Shown piece after piece: positions 8,460-19,931 of a stretch of 64,000 nt of DNA. The stretch comes from Bursaphelenchus xylophilus (lineage: Eukaryota; Nematoda; Chromadorea; Rhabditida; Aphelenchoididae), in the NCBI GenBank assembly GCA_904066235.2, contig CAJFCV020000006.1:12524001-12588000 (forward strand), read 5' to 3'. The translations under genes were made by a program, and so were the position numbers. Under the pieces are notes generated by a model. It was not told the DNA's origin and ran no database searches. It was given only the letters and a program-made list of their open reading frames with translations. The stretch's first letter is position 1. Each line of letters starts with the position of its first letter.

Positions 8460-11400
8460 ATGAATAACGATTTCGATGAGTCGACCTTTGCAAATTCAGG
8501 CCAAATCGACGAATTGCAATCAGAAATCGACCACACCAATGAAAGGTGGGAAAATGTTATTTTTATGAATTTTTGAGGTGGAAAAATCCTCAAAAAATCT
8601 ATTTTTTGCAATTTTTATGACGTAGAATTAACGAAAAAGTTCATTTTTTGCGGTTTTATAGCCGAAAAATTTCTAAAAATCGATTTTTGATGATTTTCGG
8701 AATAAAAAATTTTTAAAAATCAATATTTCTGGCTATTTTTCGAAAAAAACTTGAGTCTTTTCTGCGATTTCCAAGCCTACAGCAGCTTCAGCAATACCGC
8801 AAATAAATTTTCAGCGACTCAGCCGTCCGCCGCAAAGACAAATGGGACCCGAATCTGGACGATCTCCAGTTCTGGGAGCTCCTGGGAAGCGGCGCTTACG
8901 GCGACGTTTTCAAAGCCTTCAACACGAAGGAAGAGAAATCCTGCGCTGTGAAGGTCCTGCGAATCCCAATGAGCATGGTTGACCATCAGAAGCGCGAGAT
9001 CCGCGCCTTAGGCAGGCTATATCATCCAAATATTGTGGAGCTGCACTGTGCGTCGATTGTGAAAAGATCGATTCTGATCATGGTGATGCCGCTTCTGTGG
9101 GGATTGGAGGATGTCATTGAGGAGGTGAAATTGGCAAAGTGAGTTGAGAAAAATCGAGTTTTTGATGGAAAATAAAATTAATTTTTTTTGATTTTTTATT
9201 TTTTTTTAATTTTCTTATATTTTTTTGATTTATTTTTTTTTATTTGCCTAAATTTTCCGATAATTTTTTTTACAAAAATTTTAAAAAAATTTAATTTTTT
9301 TTTGATTTTTTATGTTTCTTTTATTTTCATAAATTAAACGCAATTTGGAAATAAAAAAATTAAAAAATTTTTTGATTTTTTTGAATTTTTTGATTTTTTT
9401 TATAATTTTTTGTTTTTTAGTTTTCATTTTTCAGAGCTCACAACGAATTCGATTGTGTATCCGAAGCGACTTGCCGTCAGCTCATAAAGCAGCTCCTAGA
9501 AGGCATTGGATTCATGCATAAGAAAGGAATTGCCCATCGTGATTTGAAAGTCGCCAACCTCCTACTAGACAATCACGGTGTCCTCAAAATCGCCGACTTT
9601 GGAGTATGCCATGAATTCGAAATCAGTGACAGTGAAAAGACAGGAGAACTCTATACTTTTTGCGGAAGTGAGGTCTACATGGCGCCGGAGGTTTTCTTCA
9701 AATTTTTTGATGACAATTCAATCGAAGAGCAGCCATATAGTATCAGATCGGAGAGTTGGTCCGTTGGAATTATTCTTCTGGAATTGAGAGTTGGCCAAGT
9801 CCCGTTTTGGAATATTTTGAAGCAAACGAACAAGTACAAGATGCTGGAGTATTCGCTGAAAAAGTTTTTGAAGTCGGTGAGTAAAAAGTTTTTTGGCGAT
9901 GGGACCAGAAAGGTTTATGAAATAATTCGCCGATTTTTCGGTGAAAAAATTGATTCTTTTGTGGAAAACTTTACAAAAGACAAAAAAAATTAAAAACTTT
10001 TTTTGATTTTTTTGCCATCTAAATTAAAATTTTTACAGAAAAAACTTTAAAAATGTTTCCCCAATTTTCGAAAAAATCGATTTTTTGTGGAAAAATTCAA
10101 AAAGCCAAAAAAAACTTTTTTTTGAATTTTCGGAATTTTTGGCTATGTTTTTGCCAGAACGCTTCAAATTTTTATTCCACCCAAATTTTATCAAATTTGG
10201 CCACAAAAATTTTCCCAAAAAATTTTCTTTCAATTCTCCAAAAATTTCCACATTTTAGCCCTATTTCGACTTCAACATCCTCTATCCAATGGGCGAGCAT
10301 ACCGAACGGAATTTCTTTTCAACAGAGGCGTTGACTTTCCTAAAGAAATGTCTCCATTGTAAGGCTGAAAACCGCCCGGTTGCCAAGGATTTGTTGGCCA
10401 CGGATCCGTGGATCAATACGCCGGATTCGCTTGGGATTCATCGGATCAAACGGGAGATTCTGAAGAGCGGTGAGGGGTTGGGAAAAGGGTTATTTGAAAT
10501 TTTAGAGTATTTGGAGAGCGTTGAGATCATGGATCGTTATGGGAATCAAGAATCTATGGCTGAATTTGAGTCTATAAGCAGGAAATTGCCGGCAAATCGT
10601 GTCATTGTCACCGTTATGGTCAAAAGCCCGAATACTGTGGGTTTTTTAGGATTCTGGAGGAAAATAAAAAATTTTCGAAAACATTTTTTTGAAATTTTTG
10701 AAAAAAAAATTAAAAATATTTTTTTAAAATTTTAAAAATTTTTTCCAGGCAAATCAAATGCGAGTAATCCGCTTTCTCGTGGACCTCCAAAAGCGTTCCT
10801 ACTCCACAAGAGCGATCGAAAAGACGGCCAGAGGAAAGATCCTACCGTTTTGTAGACGCAAAATCATTGGGTGAGCTTTTTGCAACTAAAAAATTTAAAA
10901 ATTTTTCTGCCGTATCAATGGCCTAACCATCCTTTTTCAGTGGTCACGATTACATCCGTCTTACGCTAAAAGTTGTGACGGCTTGTAGAAGATTTTCGAG
11001 AACAGAGGATGCAAAGCTTGTTTACGAAATCTTTTCACTCTCTGGACTTTCTCGGTCCGCGAACTCGGTCACATTGGAGGGAATGGCACTTGTTTTGATC
11101 AATCGAAGTCTTCGCAGTACCGAGAAAATCCTGCAATCACCAATTCCGGGGGTCGATGTGAGATCCGGGGAGGTTTCGCGAAAAGAATTCAAAATCATGA
11201 GGGCCAAGGCTTTGAGGGACTTGGGAATTGATCGGTGAGTGGTATATACGCATGTATTATTTATATAGTAATATAAATTGAAAAAAAAATCCATTTTTTT
11301 AATTGGAATTTGGTCAATTTGACCGTTCATGGTTGTCAATCTGACCGAGTAGATGCTGAAAATGTTTGGTCGCATCGGTAACAGCTACCAATCATATTGA

Positions 11401-12070
11401 CCTGACCATTCCAGCTAATTATATGACTAATTTGCCCGGTAACACGGCCGATTTGCCCGGTCGAATTGGTCAAATGGCAAGCTCTCTAAAGAAATATTTT
11501 GTGCTTGCCTTGATCAATATGACAGTTGGCAAGCTCGGTCAGATTGGGCAAAACACTGTTGAACGGGCAAATTCAAATTTTTTAAGATTTCTTGTTAACA
11601 TTGTTCAGTGGAAAAAAACGTACCATTTTCATCCGGGAAGCATGAAAAATGTGGCAAAATGCTTCCCTCTCCAAGTGAAAAAACTTCGTTTTGAAGGTCC
11701 TTCACAAAAAGAGCGGGCGCGTTTTTGAAACCGTAGTTTTTTCACTTGGAGAGGGAAGCATTTTGCCACATTTTTGATCCTTCCCGGGTGCAAAATGGTA
11801 CGTTTTTTCCACTGGATCAGGTCCCCCACTGTAGCTCCCATTTTCAGTGACGATATTCCTTCTCAAGCCTCGTCCGACACACTTTTATCCTCGGCCAGAT
11901 CCGCCGTGGGATCAGAAGTTACTGGTCCAAGTGGTCCAGATCTTCCTGAAATCGAGGATAGTGGAACTGTGCATAAAAAGAAGCTCTTCAAAGGCATGCT
12001 TCCGAATCGTCCGTTTGGATTTCATCGAGTTTTGAAGTTTAATCACAGCAATGCTCCCGACAAGAAGTAG
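8460..12070 (+). CDS. Serine/threonine protein kinase
   Basis: Seven exons: 8460-8545, 8815-9138, 9435-9876, 10259-10636, 10749-10870, 10941-11234 and 11848-12070; total 622 residues with consistent phases. The kinase domain spans about residues 40-340. It has glycine loop LGSGAYGDVF, catalytic Lys in CAVKVLRI, alpha-C Glu in KREIRAL, HRDLKVANLLLD, metal-binding IADFG, YMAPE and the subdomain XI Arg in CKAENRPVAKDLL. All key catalytic residues are present, so the enzyme is predicted active. The roughly 280-residue C-terminal part (LRSTEKIL, SGEVSRKEFKIMRAKALRDL, Ser-rich SSDTLLSSARSAVGS) is not a domain I recognise. The start was set at the ATG at 8460; the frame is open further upstream from a TTG, so a longer form is possible. 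The last intron carries a short-motif array and a MITE. The kinase subfamily is uncertain. Confidence 0.85.
11310..11565. repeat. Degenerate GGTCAAATTG-type array in kinase intron 6
   Basis: Units such as TGGTCAATTTGACCGTTCA, TTGCCCGGTAACACGGCC and GGTCGAATTGGTCAAATGG repeat imperfectly on both strands. They resemble the arrays at 7445-7733 and 19250-19560. Confidence 0.5.
11603..11833. repeat. Palindromic MITE, TACAGTG family, copy 2
   Basis: CAGTGGAAAAAAACGTACCA at the left and the inverse ending CCCCCACTGTAG at the right frame two arms with GGCAAAATGCTTCCCTCTCC. The left terminus is shorter than in other copies. It lies in kinase intron 6, ending 15 nt before the last exon. Confidence 0.75.
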
Positions 12071-12901
12071 GAAATTATGATGATTACAGTATGCAGCAGA
12101 CTTTTTGGAGTAAATACTGACTGATGGCGGGTTTTTTTAGAGTTCTTGCATTTTTTTGTAAACTTGCCAAGTTTGAGCAAAATATTTTTTTTTAAATTTT
12201 TTTAAAAAATTTTCGCTTTTGTTCTGACCCAAATTTTTCGAATTTTTACTTTCTCCAAAAAATCAGAGCCGTGGCTTCGAAAGCGAGACGATTCTTCGAC
12301 CTACATCCGCATAACAATGTAATATCCCTTTCTCCTTTCCCCCGCCATTCATATTCCACTCATATTTGAATATCTTCCCATTATTCGTCGCCATGCACAA
12401 TTAGCTCACTGCTTTTCGGTTTTTAGCCCCTCCCGATGTAGGTCATACATAATTTCCTTTGGGGGATATTAACCGCATCCGAATATTCGCCGCGATATAA
12501 AACCTTTCCCGTCTGCAAGGGAGGCGTCAGTCCGTCAAAAAATAATGAATATACAAAAGGGTATATGAGCTATCTTCCTGGAAAGTTTTTTATGGGGGGT
12601 TTGCTGAGTGGAACCGGAGATTTTCTGGAGAGAGGTCTTATTAGGAGCACTGCTTTTTTGACATACCTGTACAATTTCCTTTGGCTTCTTTTCCTCCCAT
12701 TTTCTTTCCCTTCATAATACGTATGTATGTATATATGTACAGGTAAGATATCTGAAGTATCCAATTTTGAAGTCGTTTCTGACAAATAGAGCAGTTCTCG
12801 TTTTTTGCCAAAGCTGGGGAAGTCCCGCCATTCGCAAAAAAATTGTCACATTTTTGCCATTTTCGACCTAAAAATCTCGGTCGTTTCTGCAAAACTCGAG
12901 C
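12071..12901. other. Intergenic, no gene seen
   Basis: This stretch is the kinase 3' flank, then ATGTATGTATATATGTAC microsatellite-like DNA near 12720-12740. A GATATAAAACC TATA-like sequence lies at about 12494-12504 with no gene that clearly follows it. Confidence 0.4.
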
Positions 12902-13162
12902 TACAGTGAAGTTCCTGGTCCAATGGCAAACAACGTATAATTTTTCATCCGGGAAGTATCAAAAAATGTAGCAAAATGCCTCCCTCTCCAAATGAAAAAA
13001 ATCGTTTTGAAGAGCGCTCCGTTTCCCTCACAAAAAGTGCGGGCCCACTCTTGAAATCGGAGTTTCTTGACTTGGAGATGGAGGTGTTTTGCAACATTTT
13101 GTGATACTTCCTCGATGCAAAATGATACGTTTTTTGCCACTGGGTCAGGTCCCTCACTGTAG
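12902..13162. repeat. Palindromic MITE, TACAGTG family, copy 3
   Basis: It begins TACAGTGAAGTTCCTGGTCC and ends in CAGGTCCCTCACTGTA. The arms carry GGCAAACAACGTATAATTTT and inverse text. It is followed by a fragment of the CAAATTTGAGCGTCGCACTT dispersed repeat. Confidence 0.75.
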
Positions 13163-13647
13163 GAGTCTCGCGTCTTCGAAAGAACGTTCTAAAGTTGTGC
13201 CAAGTTTCGACAAAATTTGAGCGTCGCACTTCCAGTACGTACTTTCCCTGTCACCTCAATTTCACTTCCTCCCTTTCACTTCTCTTCAGTCATCGTCTAC
13301 AACAGCCGTAACATCATATTTTGAGATCACTTTCAGTACAAGCCCGCCGAAAAGTGGGCCTTCTCTCTTCCTTCGCCCGACGAAACTCGTTGACATCTCT
13401 TTTCCAGCGATTTTTATGCGCAAACTTGTTGAGGGAAGCGCTTAATCCTCATTTAGCGGATTCTAATGTAGCCGTTGAAACTTTTTTCTCCGATTTTTTT
13501 CGCTTTCAGTCGTTTCAAGGTTTTTTCCTGCGGGTAAAATTCTTTAAAATTGATTGCGTAACAAATGTCAGCGGGCAATCTTTAAAAATCGCTCAATTTC
13601 TCCAGGTTATGGCCATTTAATCCGCAGCCGATGACAGCAACGTGACG
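13163..13647. other. Upstream flank of the lectin gene, no coding exon seen
   Basis: About 13190-13230 is a fragment of the CGTCGCACTT repeat. The remainder is pyrimidine-rich and could contain promoter DNA, but no convincing TATA box or splice acceptor is visible. Confidence 0.35.
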
Positions 13648-16600
13648 ATGGGATCTCCGATTTCCAATATTCTCCTTTTCTTGTGCGTATCGGTGTACGC
13701 GGAGTACGAAAACAAATTGATCATTGATTTGAATAACCCACCACCGTCGAGGCGGAATTCGAGAGGCCCGGTTCGCGATGATGCTGGCGTTCTGAATGAG
13801 GTAACGATTTGTGTTAGCACTTTCACTTTCATGTCCATATCGAGTGATTAGCATGCTTTTTTAAATGTCATACGAAAGGACTGCCATTTTCGACCTACTC
13901 CTCCCATAATTTTTGGCAATACAAGATGTTGGGTCAACGACAGTTCGGGTTGACGATCCTTTAGGTTCCAGGAAGGCTAGGAGAAGGCCCAGTAAATAGA
14001 AAAATAAAAGGACGTGCTTTTCGGTGCCCGCAAATGGACTTTTCGATGCCCGCAAATTTTCGCGGTTCGCGACCGCAAATTAAATCGAAATCTGCCCGCA
14101 CTTTTTCTGCCCGCAAATTATAAAAAGGTTATGAAACACCTGGAATATGGATAATTAGTCAAATATTTGTATAAATACGGTGTAATTAATAAATTTACAT
14201 ATGTAAAAATGCATTTGACAAAAAAAGCTTTTGAGAAGTGTCTCTGATCCGTGTTTTTTGGGATAAAATTTCAAATCACGAAATGGTATCATGTTTTTGG
14301 ACAAAGCTGATGAATATGGAGTCCAAATCAAGTTGTTATAAAGGCTGAACAAAACTTTTTTTGTCTAAACGAACTTTTCGATGCCCGCAGATCGGAAATT
14401 CGGGTCCTCAGGCATTACCAATGCAAAAATCTTCATTTTTATCTTCCATAAGTCACATTATGACACTTTTCACGACCAGTGACACCTATTTTTCAGTAGA
14501 AAAGTTCAAATTTAAATTTGCGGGCAAAAAAAGTTTGAAAACTTTTGGATGCCCGCAAATCAGAAAATGCTCCAAAACCTTTTGTAAGCCACCGTAGTGA
14601 AAAAAATTGATTACTACGACAAGATTAGGCACTATGATCATTTTGTGGCAATTGAGGCCGATTTGTTTGCAGGAAAACGGATTTTTGACAGAAAAAATAT
14701 TTGCGGGCAAAAAAAGTTCTAAAAATTTTTGAATGCCCGCAAATCTGAAAAAAGCTTCTAAATCAATCGAAAGTAGTTGTGATGGAAAAACGAGTTCCAT
14801 AAGTCACATTACGACACTTTTTACGGCCAGTGACACCGATTTTTCTGTAGAAAAATCCAAATTAAAATTTGCGGGCAAAAAAAGTTTGAAAACTTTTGGA
14901 TGCCCGCAAATCAGAAAATGCTCCAAAACCTTTCGTAAGCCACCGTAATGAAAAAACCTTGGTTGCTATGTAAAGACTAGACGTTATGATCGTTCCGACG
15001 GCAATTGGGGCCGATTTGTTTGCAGGAAAACGGTTTCTGGCAGAAAAAATATTTGCGGGCAAAAAAAGTTCTAAAAATTTTTGGATGCCCGCAAATCAAA
15101 AAAGGCTTCCAAATCAATCAAAACTTGTTGTCTTGGGTAAAACTGGGTTAATAACGCTACTATGACAAGTTTTATGACCATTGGCACCGATTCTTTGGTT
15201 GAAAAGTTCAAATTTAAATTTGCGGGCAAAAAAAGTTTCAAAAATTTTTGAATGCCCGCAAATCAAAAAAAGCTTCCAAATCAATCAAAACTTGTTGTCA
15301 TGGGTAAGATTGGGCTTATAATGTCATTCTCACACTTCTTGCGACCATCCGCACCGATGTTTCGATGGAAAAATGCAAATTAAAATTTGCGGGCAAAAAA
15401 AGTTCCAAAAATTTTTTAATGCCCGCAAATCAAAAAAGGCTTCCAAATCAATCAAAACTTGTTGTCTTGGGTAAAACTGGGTTAATAACGCTACTATGAC
15501 AAGTTTTATGACCATTGGCACCGATTCTTTGGTTGAAAAGTTCAAATTTAAATTTGCGGGCAAAAAAAGTTTCAAAAATTTTCGAATGCCCGCAAATCAA
15601 AAAAGGCTTCCAAATCAATCAAAACTTGTTCCCATGGAGTCATAGCATCTTTATTTTACATTGGAAGAAGTTGAGTTGTCACTTAAAGGTTTGTTATTAT
15701 GAATTTTTTCTCATTTTTGGGATAAAGCGCCGCTTCCTGCAGCGCGCCGAGGTCTTCCGGGTGGGTTTCCAGTAAACCTGATGGTCCGATCCTTTTCTTG
15801 TTCAGTGAAGTCATGGAGTCCTTCTTTTTTTGCAATAAAGACTGCGTGCTTACATTGAGTCGCCGATTTTTGCCCAACGGGGCAAGAACACGAATAATAC
15901 GTACCACATTTTCGAAGCATGTAAAATGATCCTTTTAAGGCTTTGTAGGACTCAAGAGAATTAAAATTGGCTTGTTTTAAATCGTTGAAATTTTTCAGAA
16001 GATCAACGCTTTCATCGGCAGTTGATGACTGAATCAAGTAATACCGTCCTATATTTTAGGTTTTAGTCTTGTGGCCTTGCTTACCTGACTTGAACTTCAG
16101 GTACTTCAAAAAATTGGGATCCGCTCGCGAATTCACATGCATAACGAATGCTTTTCTTGCAGCTGACAGATCCACTGCAGGTTTTTCAGGAAGGTTTCTC
16201 TCGACCTCAAGAGATCTCGATACTAGTTCGTCTCTTAACAACGGCACCATATATTATTAACCCAATTTTACAAAAGACAACAAGTTTTAATTGATTTGGA
16301 AGCTTTTTTAGATTTGCGGACACTCAAAAATTTTTGGAACTTTTTTTGCCCGCAAATTTTAATTTGCATTTTTCCATCGAAACATCGGTGCGGATGGTCG
16401 CAAGAAGTGTGAGAATGACATTATAAGCCCAATTTTACCCATGACAACAAGTTTTGATTGATTTGGAAGCTTTTTTTGATTTGCGGGCATTCAAAAATTT
16501 TTGAAACTTTTTTTGCCCGCAAATTTAAATTTGAACTTTTCAACCAAAGAATCGGTGCCAATGGTCATAAAACTTGTCATAGTAGCGTTATTAACCCAGT

Positions 16601-19600
16601 TTTACCCAAGACAACAAGTTTTGATTGATTTGGAAGCCTTTTTTGATTTGCGGGCATCCAAAAATTTTTAGAACTTTTTTTGCCCGCAAATATTTTTTCT
16701 GCCAGAAACCGTTTTCCTGCAAACAAATCGGCCCCAATTGCCGTCGGAACGATCATAACGTCTAGTCTTTACATAGCAACCAAGGTTTTTTCATTACGGT
16801 GGCTTACGAAAGGTTTTGGAGCATTTTCTGATTTGCGGGCATCCAAAAGTTTTCAAACTTTTTTTGCCCGCAAATTTTAATTTGGATTTTTCTACAGAAA
16901 AATCGGTGTCACTGGCCGTAAAAAGTGTCGTAATGTGACTTATGGAACTCGTTTTTCCATCACAACTACTTTCGATTGATTTAGAAGCTTTTTTCAGATT
17001 TGCGGGCATTCAAAAATTTTTAGAACTTTTTTTGCCCGCAAATATTTTTTCTGCCAAAAAACCGTTTTCCAGCTAACAGATCGGCCTCAATTGCCGTCGA
17101 AACGATCACAGCGCCTAATCTTGAAATTTTAACAAAGGTTTTTTCATTACAGTGACTCACGAAAGATTTTAGAGCATTTTTTTTATTTGCGGGCATCCAA
17201 AAGTTTTCAAACTTTTTTGCCCGCAAAGCTGAAATTCAAATTTTCTACCTGTAGATGTGCAGCAATTGTCTCGTGGCAGCTTGACATTACTCAAAAAATG
17301 ATAACAATGAAGATTTTTACATTCGTAACGTCTGAGGACCCGATTTTCCGATCTGCGGGCATCGAAAAGTTCGTTAAATCAAAAAAAAGTTTTGTTCAGC
17401 CTTCATAATAACTTGGTTTGGACTCCATATTCATCAGCTTTGTCCAAAAACATGATATCATGCCGTGATTTGGAATTTTATTTCAGATAACATGCGTCTG
17501 AGACACTTCTCAAAAAAAATTTTGTTAAATACACTTTTGCATATGTAAATTTATTAATTCCACCGGATTTATACAAATATTTCACTAATCAACCATGTTT
17601 CAGGCGTTTTATAACATTTTTATAATTTGCGGGCAGAAAAAGTGCGGGCAGATTTCGATTTAATTTGCGGTCGCGAACCGCGAAAATTTGCGGGCATCGA
17701 AAAGTCCATTTGCGGGCGAAAAAAAATTCCTCCAAAATAAAATGTCTATAAGGTAGTTTATCAGCTGCATATTTTGGGCACTTTACATGTATTACTGCAA
17801 TAATCTCCAAGAGAAGATTACGGATATTCGTTTTTCAAGCAATGTCCTTTTATGTAACAATATCTCAGGGTGAAAAAAAATTACAGTGGATGACCTGACC
17901 CAATTTCAAAAAAAGTACCATTTTGCTTCTGGAAAGTATCAAAAAATGTATTTAGAAAACTATTACCTCTCTCCCCAAGTGAAAAAACTCCGATCTCAAA
18001 AGCGCGCCCGCACTTTCAGTGAGATAAAGGCCGCGCGCGGCCTTTGCGCGGCCGCGCCCTTCAAAACAAAGTTTTTTTCACTTGGAGAGGGAAGCATTTT
18101 GCCACATTATTTGATACTTCCCGGATACAAAGTGGTACGTCAGATCCGGCACTGTATACTTATAAGGTTAGCAATTGCTAAAATTAGAAAAGTTGGTCGT
18201 ATACCATGTCATCGTTAACATTCCGCCGAACCTTCGCAAACAATCCGCCAAGCATCCAACAATTTTCCAGGCCTACTTGGCTGAATATTTATCCAAAATT
18301 TTAATGAAATCTGTCCATATCACCTTAAGAAATTCTGTTCTGTGTACATCTTATCACTACTCCTAGATATTTTTGTCTTTTCAGGTAAAAGAAATTGTAT
18401 TCCGAATGGAGCACGTCTTCAACGAGCGGATAAAGAATCTTTCTGATGTAAGCCAATTTTTTTGTTGTATTGGCACTTGTCTACGCAAATTTTCAATTTT
18501 CAGCGGGTGAGTCGGCTAGAAAACCGGCAAATTCTGCACGATGGTGACCCGCATATTGACTGGAAACCGTTAGGAACGAATGGAAAGAAGATCAAAGTAT
18601 TTTCAACGGAAGCCACTTGGTCGGACGCTAAGAGGACGTGCACGAGCTATGGGGGGAAATTACTTGAGATCCAGTCGGATAATGAGAATCGGAAAATAAC
18701 AGGTAGTTTTTTCTTAATATTTTCAATATATTTTTTTGTGGAAAGGTTTTAATTTTTTCCTGGTAGGGAAGTATCAGTACCCCAAGGGCGGCGCTCAGAT
18801 TTTCTTTAAATTTTGCGCACACTTTGGACATAAGCCACATACCAATTTTTAAAATTTTTAGCTCATGGTTTGCAGTGGCCGCCAAAACATTCAACGATTT
18901 TTGCGGCCGAGAGAGTATGCGAAACGCGGAGTTCGGGCAGAGAAAAAAAATTTTTTGGCCATAACTTTGCCAATCAGAAAAAATTTTTTTCTCTGGAAAC
19001 GCTACGTTCTGCAGTACAGAAATAGATATGAAATTTTTCATGTCAAGATTTGTAAAAAAGTGTCTAACGTTTGCCAACTTTAGACCTAAAAATCTTAGTT
19101 GTCTCTGCAAAGCAAGGCCTAGGAGGCCCGCAAAAGTCTTAGAAAACAATGTTCTGACTTTATGCCAAGTATCATCAAAATAAGGGTGTCGCACTTGGGC
19201 TAATACCCTTATAAATTGATCGATTACTTGGCCTTTTCTTAAAATTCTTAATATGCCATTGGTCAAATTACCGGTCTTATTGCCTGGCGATCAGATCAGT
19301 GGGCCAAATTTTTGAGATAACCAGTCAGATTAGCCCTATTATGGCCAGATACAGCGTATCACCAGTCGGATTTCTTAATATAATATTACCAGGCAGACTG
19401 GTAAAGCTGCCGGCCAGACTGGGCACGGCCAAATCGGAAAACTAATTGATCACGTTGGCGAACTGACTGGTTATTTGGCCCAATTGACCGGCCAGATTCT
19501 CCAAATAACCGATCAAATTTCAATTCCAGTGCCTCTAATTAACAAAAAATTAAGTCAAATCTCCATTCAGACTACCTCCAAAACTTTGAGACCAATTTGT

Positions 19601-19764
19601 TCTGGATCGACGCCCAGGTCTCTGTTTCGGTCCGTCTGCCGGCCGGTCGATACCAAAACTTCCAAAACAATCGAACAGAGAAAGACTGCACCGCGTTGAA
19701 CGTGCTGGGCAAATGGGTTCGGATGGACTGCACGGAGCGGCATGGATTCGTTTGCCAGTTTTAG
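13648..19764 (+). CDS. C-type lectin-domain protein, secreted
   Basis: Four exons: 13648-13800, 18385-18447, 18504-18702 and 19571-19764, phases 0, 0 and 1, 202 residues. Exon 1 encodes a signal peptide (SNILLFLCVSVYAEY). Exon 2 and the start of exon 3 (VKEIVFRMEHVFNERIKNLS, then DRVSRLENRQILH) look like a short coiled coil. The lectin fold follows: ATWSDAKRTCTSYGGKLLEI, FWIDAQ, KDCTALNVLGKWVRMDC and HGFVCQF. The canonical EPN or QPD calcium/sugar motif and the WND motif are not seen, so carbohydrate binding is doubtful. Nematode CTLD proteins are often secreted and respond to infection; that is family knowledge only. The first intron is 4.58 kb because it hosts a foldback transposon and a MITE. 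The link between exon 1 and exon 2 is the weakest part of the model. Confidence 0.75.
14010..17733. mobile_element. Giant foldback element with TTTGCGGGCA-repeat arms and a MULE-like core
   Basis: The left arm (14010 to about 15640) and right arm (about 16255 to 17733) are reverse complements over most of their length, including unique text such as TTCGCGGTTCGCGACCGCAA near both outer ends. The terminal 28 bp start GGA and share GCCCGCAAATGG. A 9-bp direct repeat AAAATAAAA flanks the element (14001-14009 and 17734-17742), the usual MULE duplication length, though it is AT-rich. The arms are tandem arrays: TTTGCGGGC occurs at 14517, 14700, 14868, 15052, 15219, 15386 and 15553, spaced 167-184 bp. 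Each copy is followed within about 50 bp by its inverse, giving small hairpins. The single-copy centre (about 15640-16250) encodes a SWIM-finger ORF. It sits in the first intron of the lectin gene. Confidence 0.85.
15711..16250 (-). CDS. MULE-transposase-like C-terminal fragment with SWIM zinc finger
   Basis: Two minus-strand exons, 16250-16085 and 16048-15711, joined over a 36-nt GT-AG intron, give about 167 residues. The second exon contains YYSCSCPVGQ, then SATQCKHAVFIAKKEGL. This is the C-x-C-x(n)-C-x-H pattern of SWIM fingers, preceded by RYYLIQSST as in MULE-type transposases. A Pro/Arg-rich GNPPGRPRRA tail follows. The catalytic DDE region that should precede it is absent, since the arm of the foldback element begins directly upstream. 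It is therefore a truncated transposase or a domesticated fragment. The ATG at 16250 is preceded by in-frame stops. Confidence 0.65.
17882..18157. repeat. Palindromic MITE, TACAGTG family, copy 4
   Basis: It begins TACAGTGGATGACCTGACCC and ends CAGATCCGGCACTGTATA. It has a strongly GC-rich self-complementary centre (CCGCGCGCGGCC and GCGCGGCCGCGCCC, 18030-18060). It is in intron 1 of the lectin gene, 150 nt downstream of the foldback element. Confidence 0.75.
18775..19205. repeat. Dispersed inverted-repeat element, CGTCGCACTTGGG family
   Basis: The left end (TACCCCAAGGGCGGCGCTCA) is loosely inverted at the right end (GGGTGTCGCACTTGGGCTAA). The interior holds GCCGCCAAAACATTCAACGA and a block related to the CTCTCGGCCGCAAAAATCG motif of other copies. 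It lies in the third lectin intron. Confidence 0.5.
19250..19560. repeat. Degenerate GGTCAAATTG-type array in lectin intron 3
   Basis: Repeated units such as TTGGTCAAATTACCGGTC, GGCCAGACTGGGC and AACTGACTGGTTATTTGGCC occur on both strands up to the last exon's acceptor region. Confidence 0.5.
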
Positions 19765-19931
19765 AAAATTGTAGTAAAATTATTACTGTTTAAATTTATT
19801 GTTATAAAATTCGGTTGAGAAATAAATACAAGTGAAATTGTGTGCTTGGCTATTGAGATTCAGCGTTTTTTCATCCTAGCTTGTTGTGATAATACCATTT
19901 TTGGAGGGATTTTGATGCCTTAAAGTCGGTT

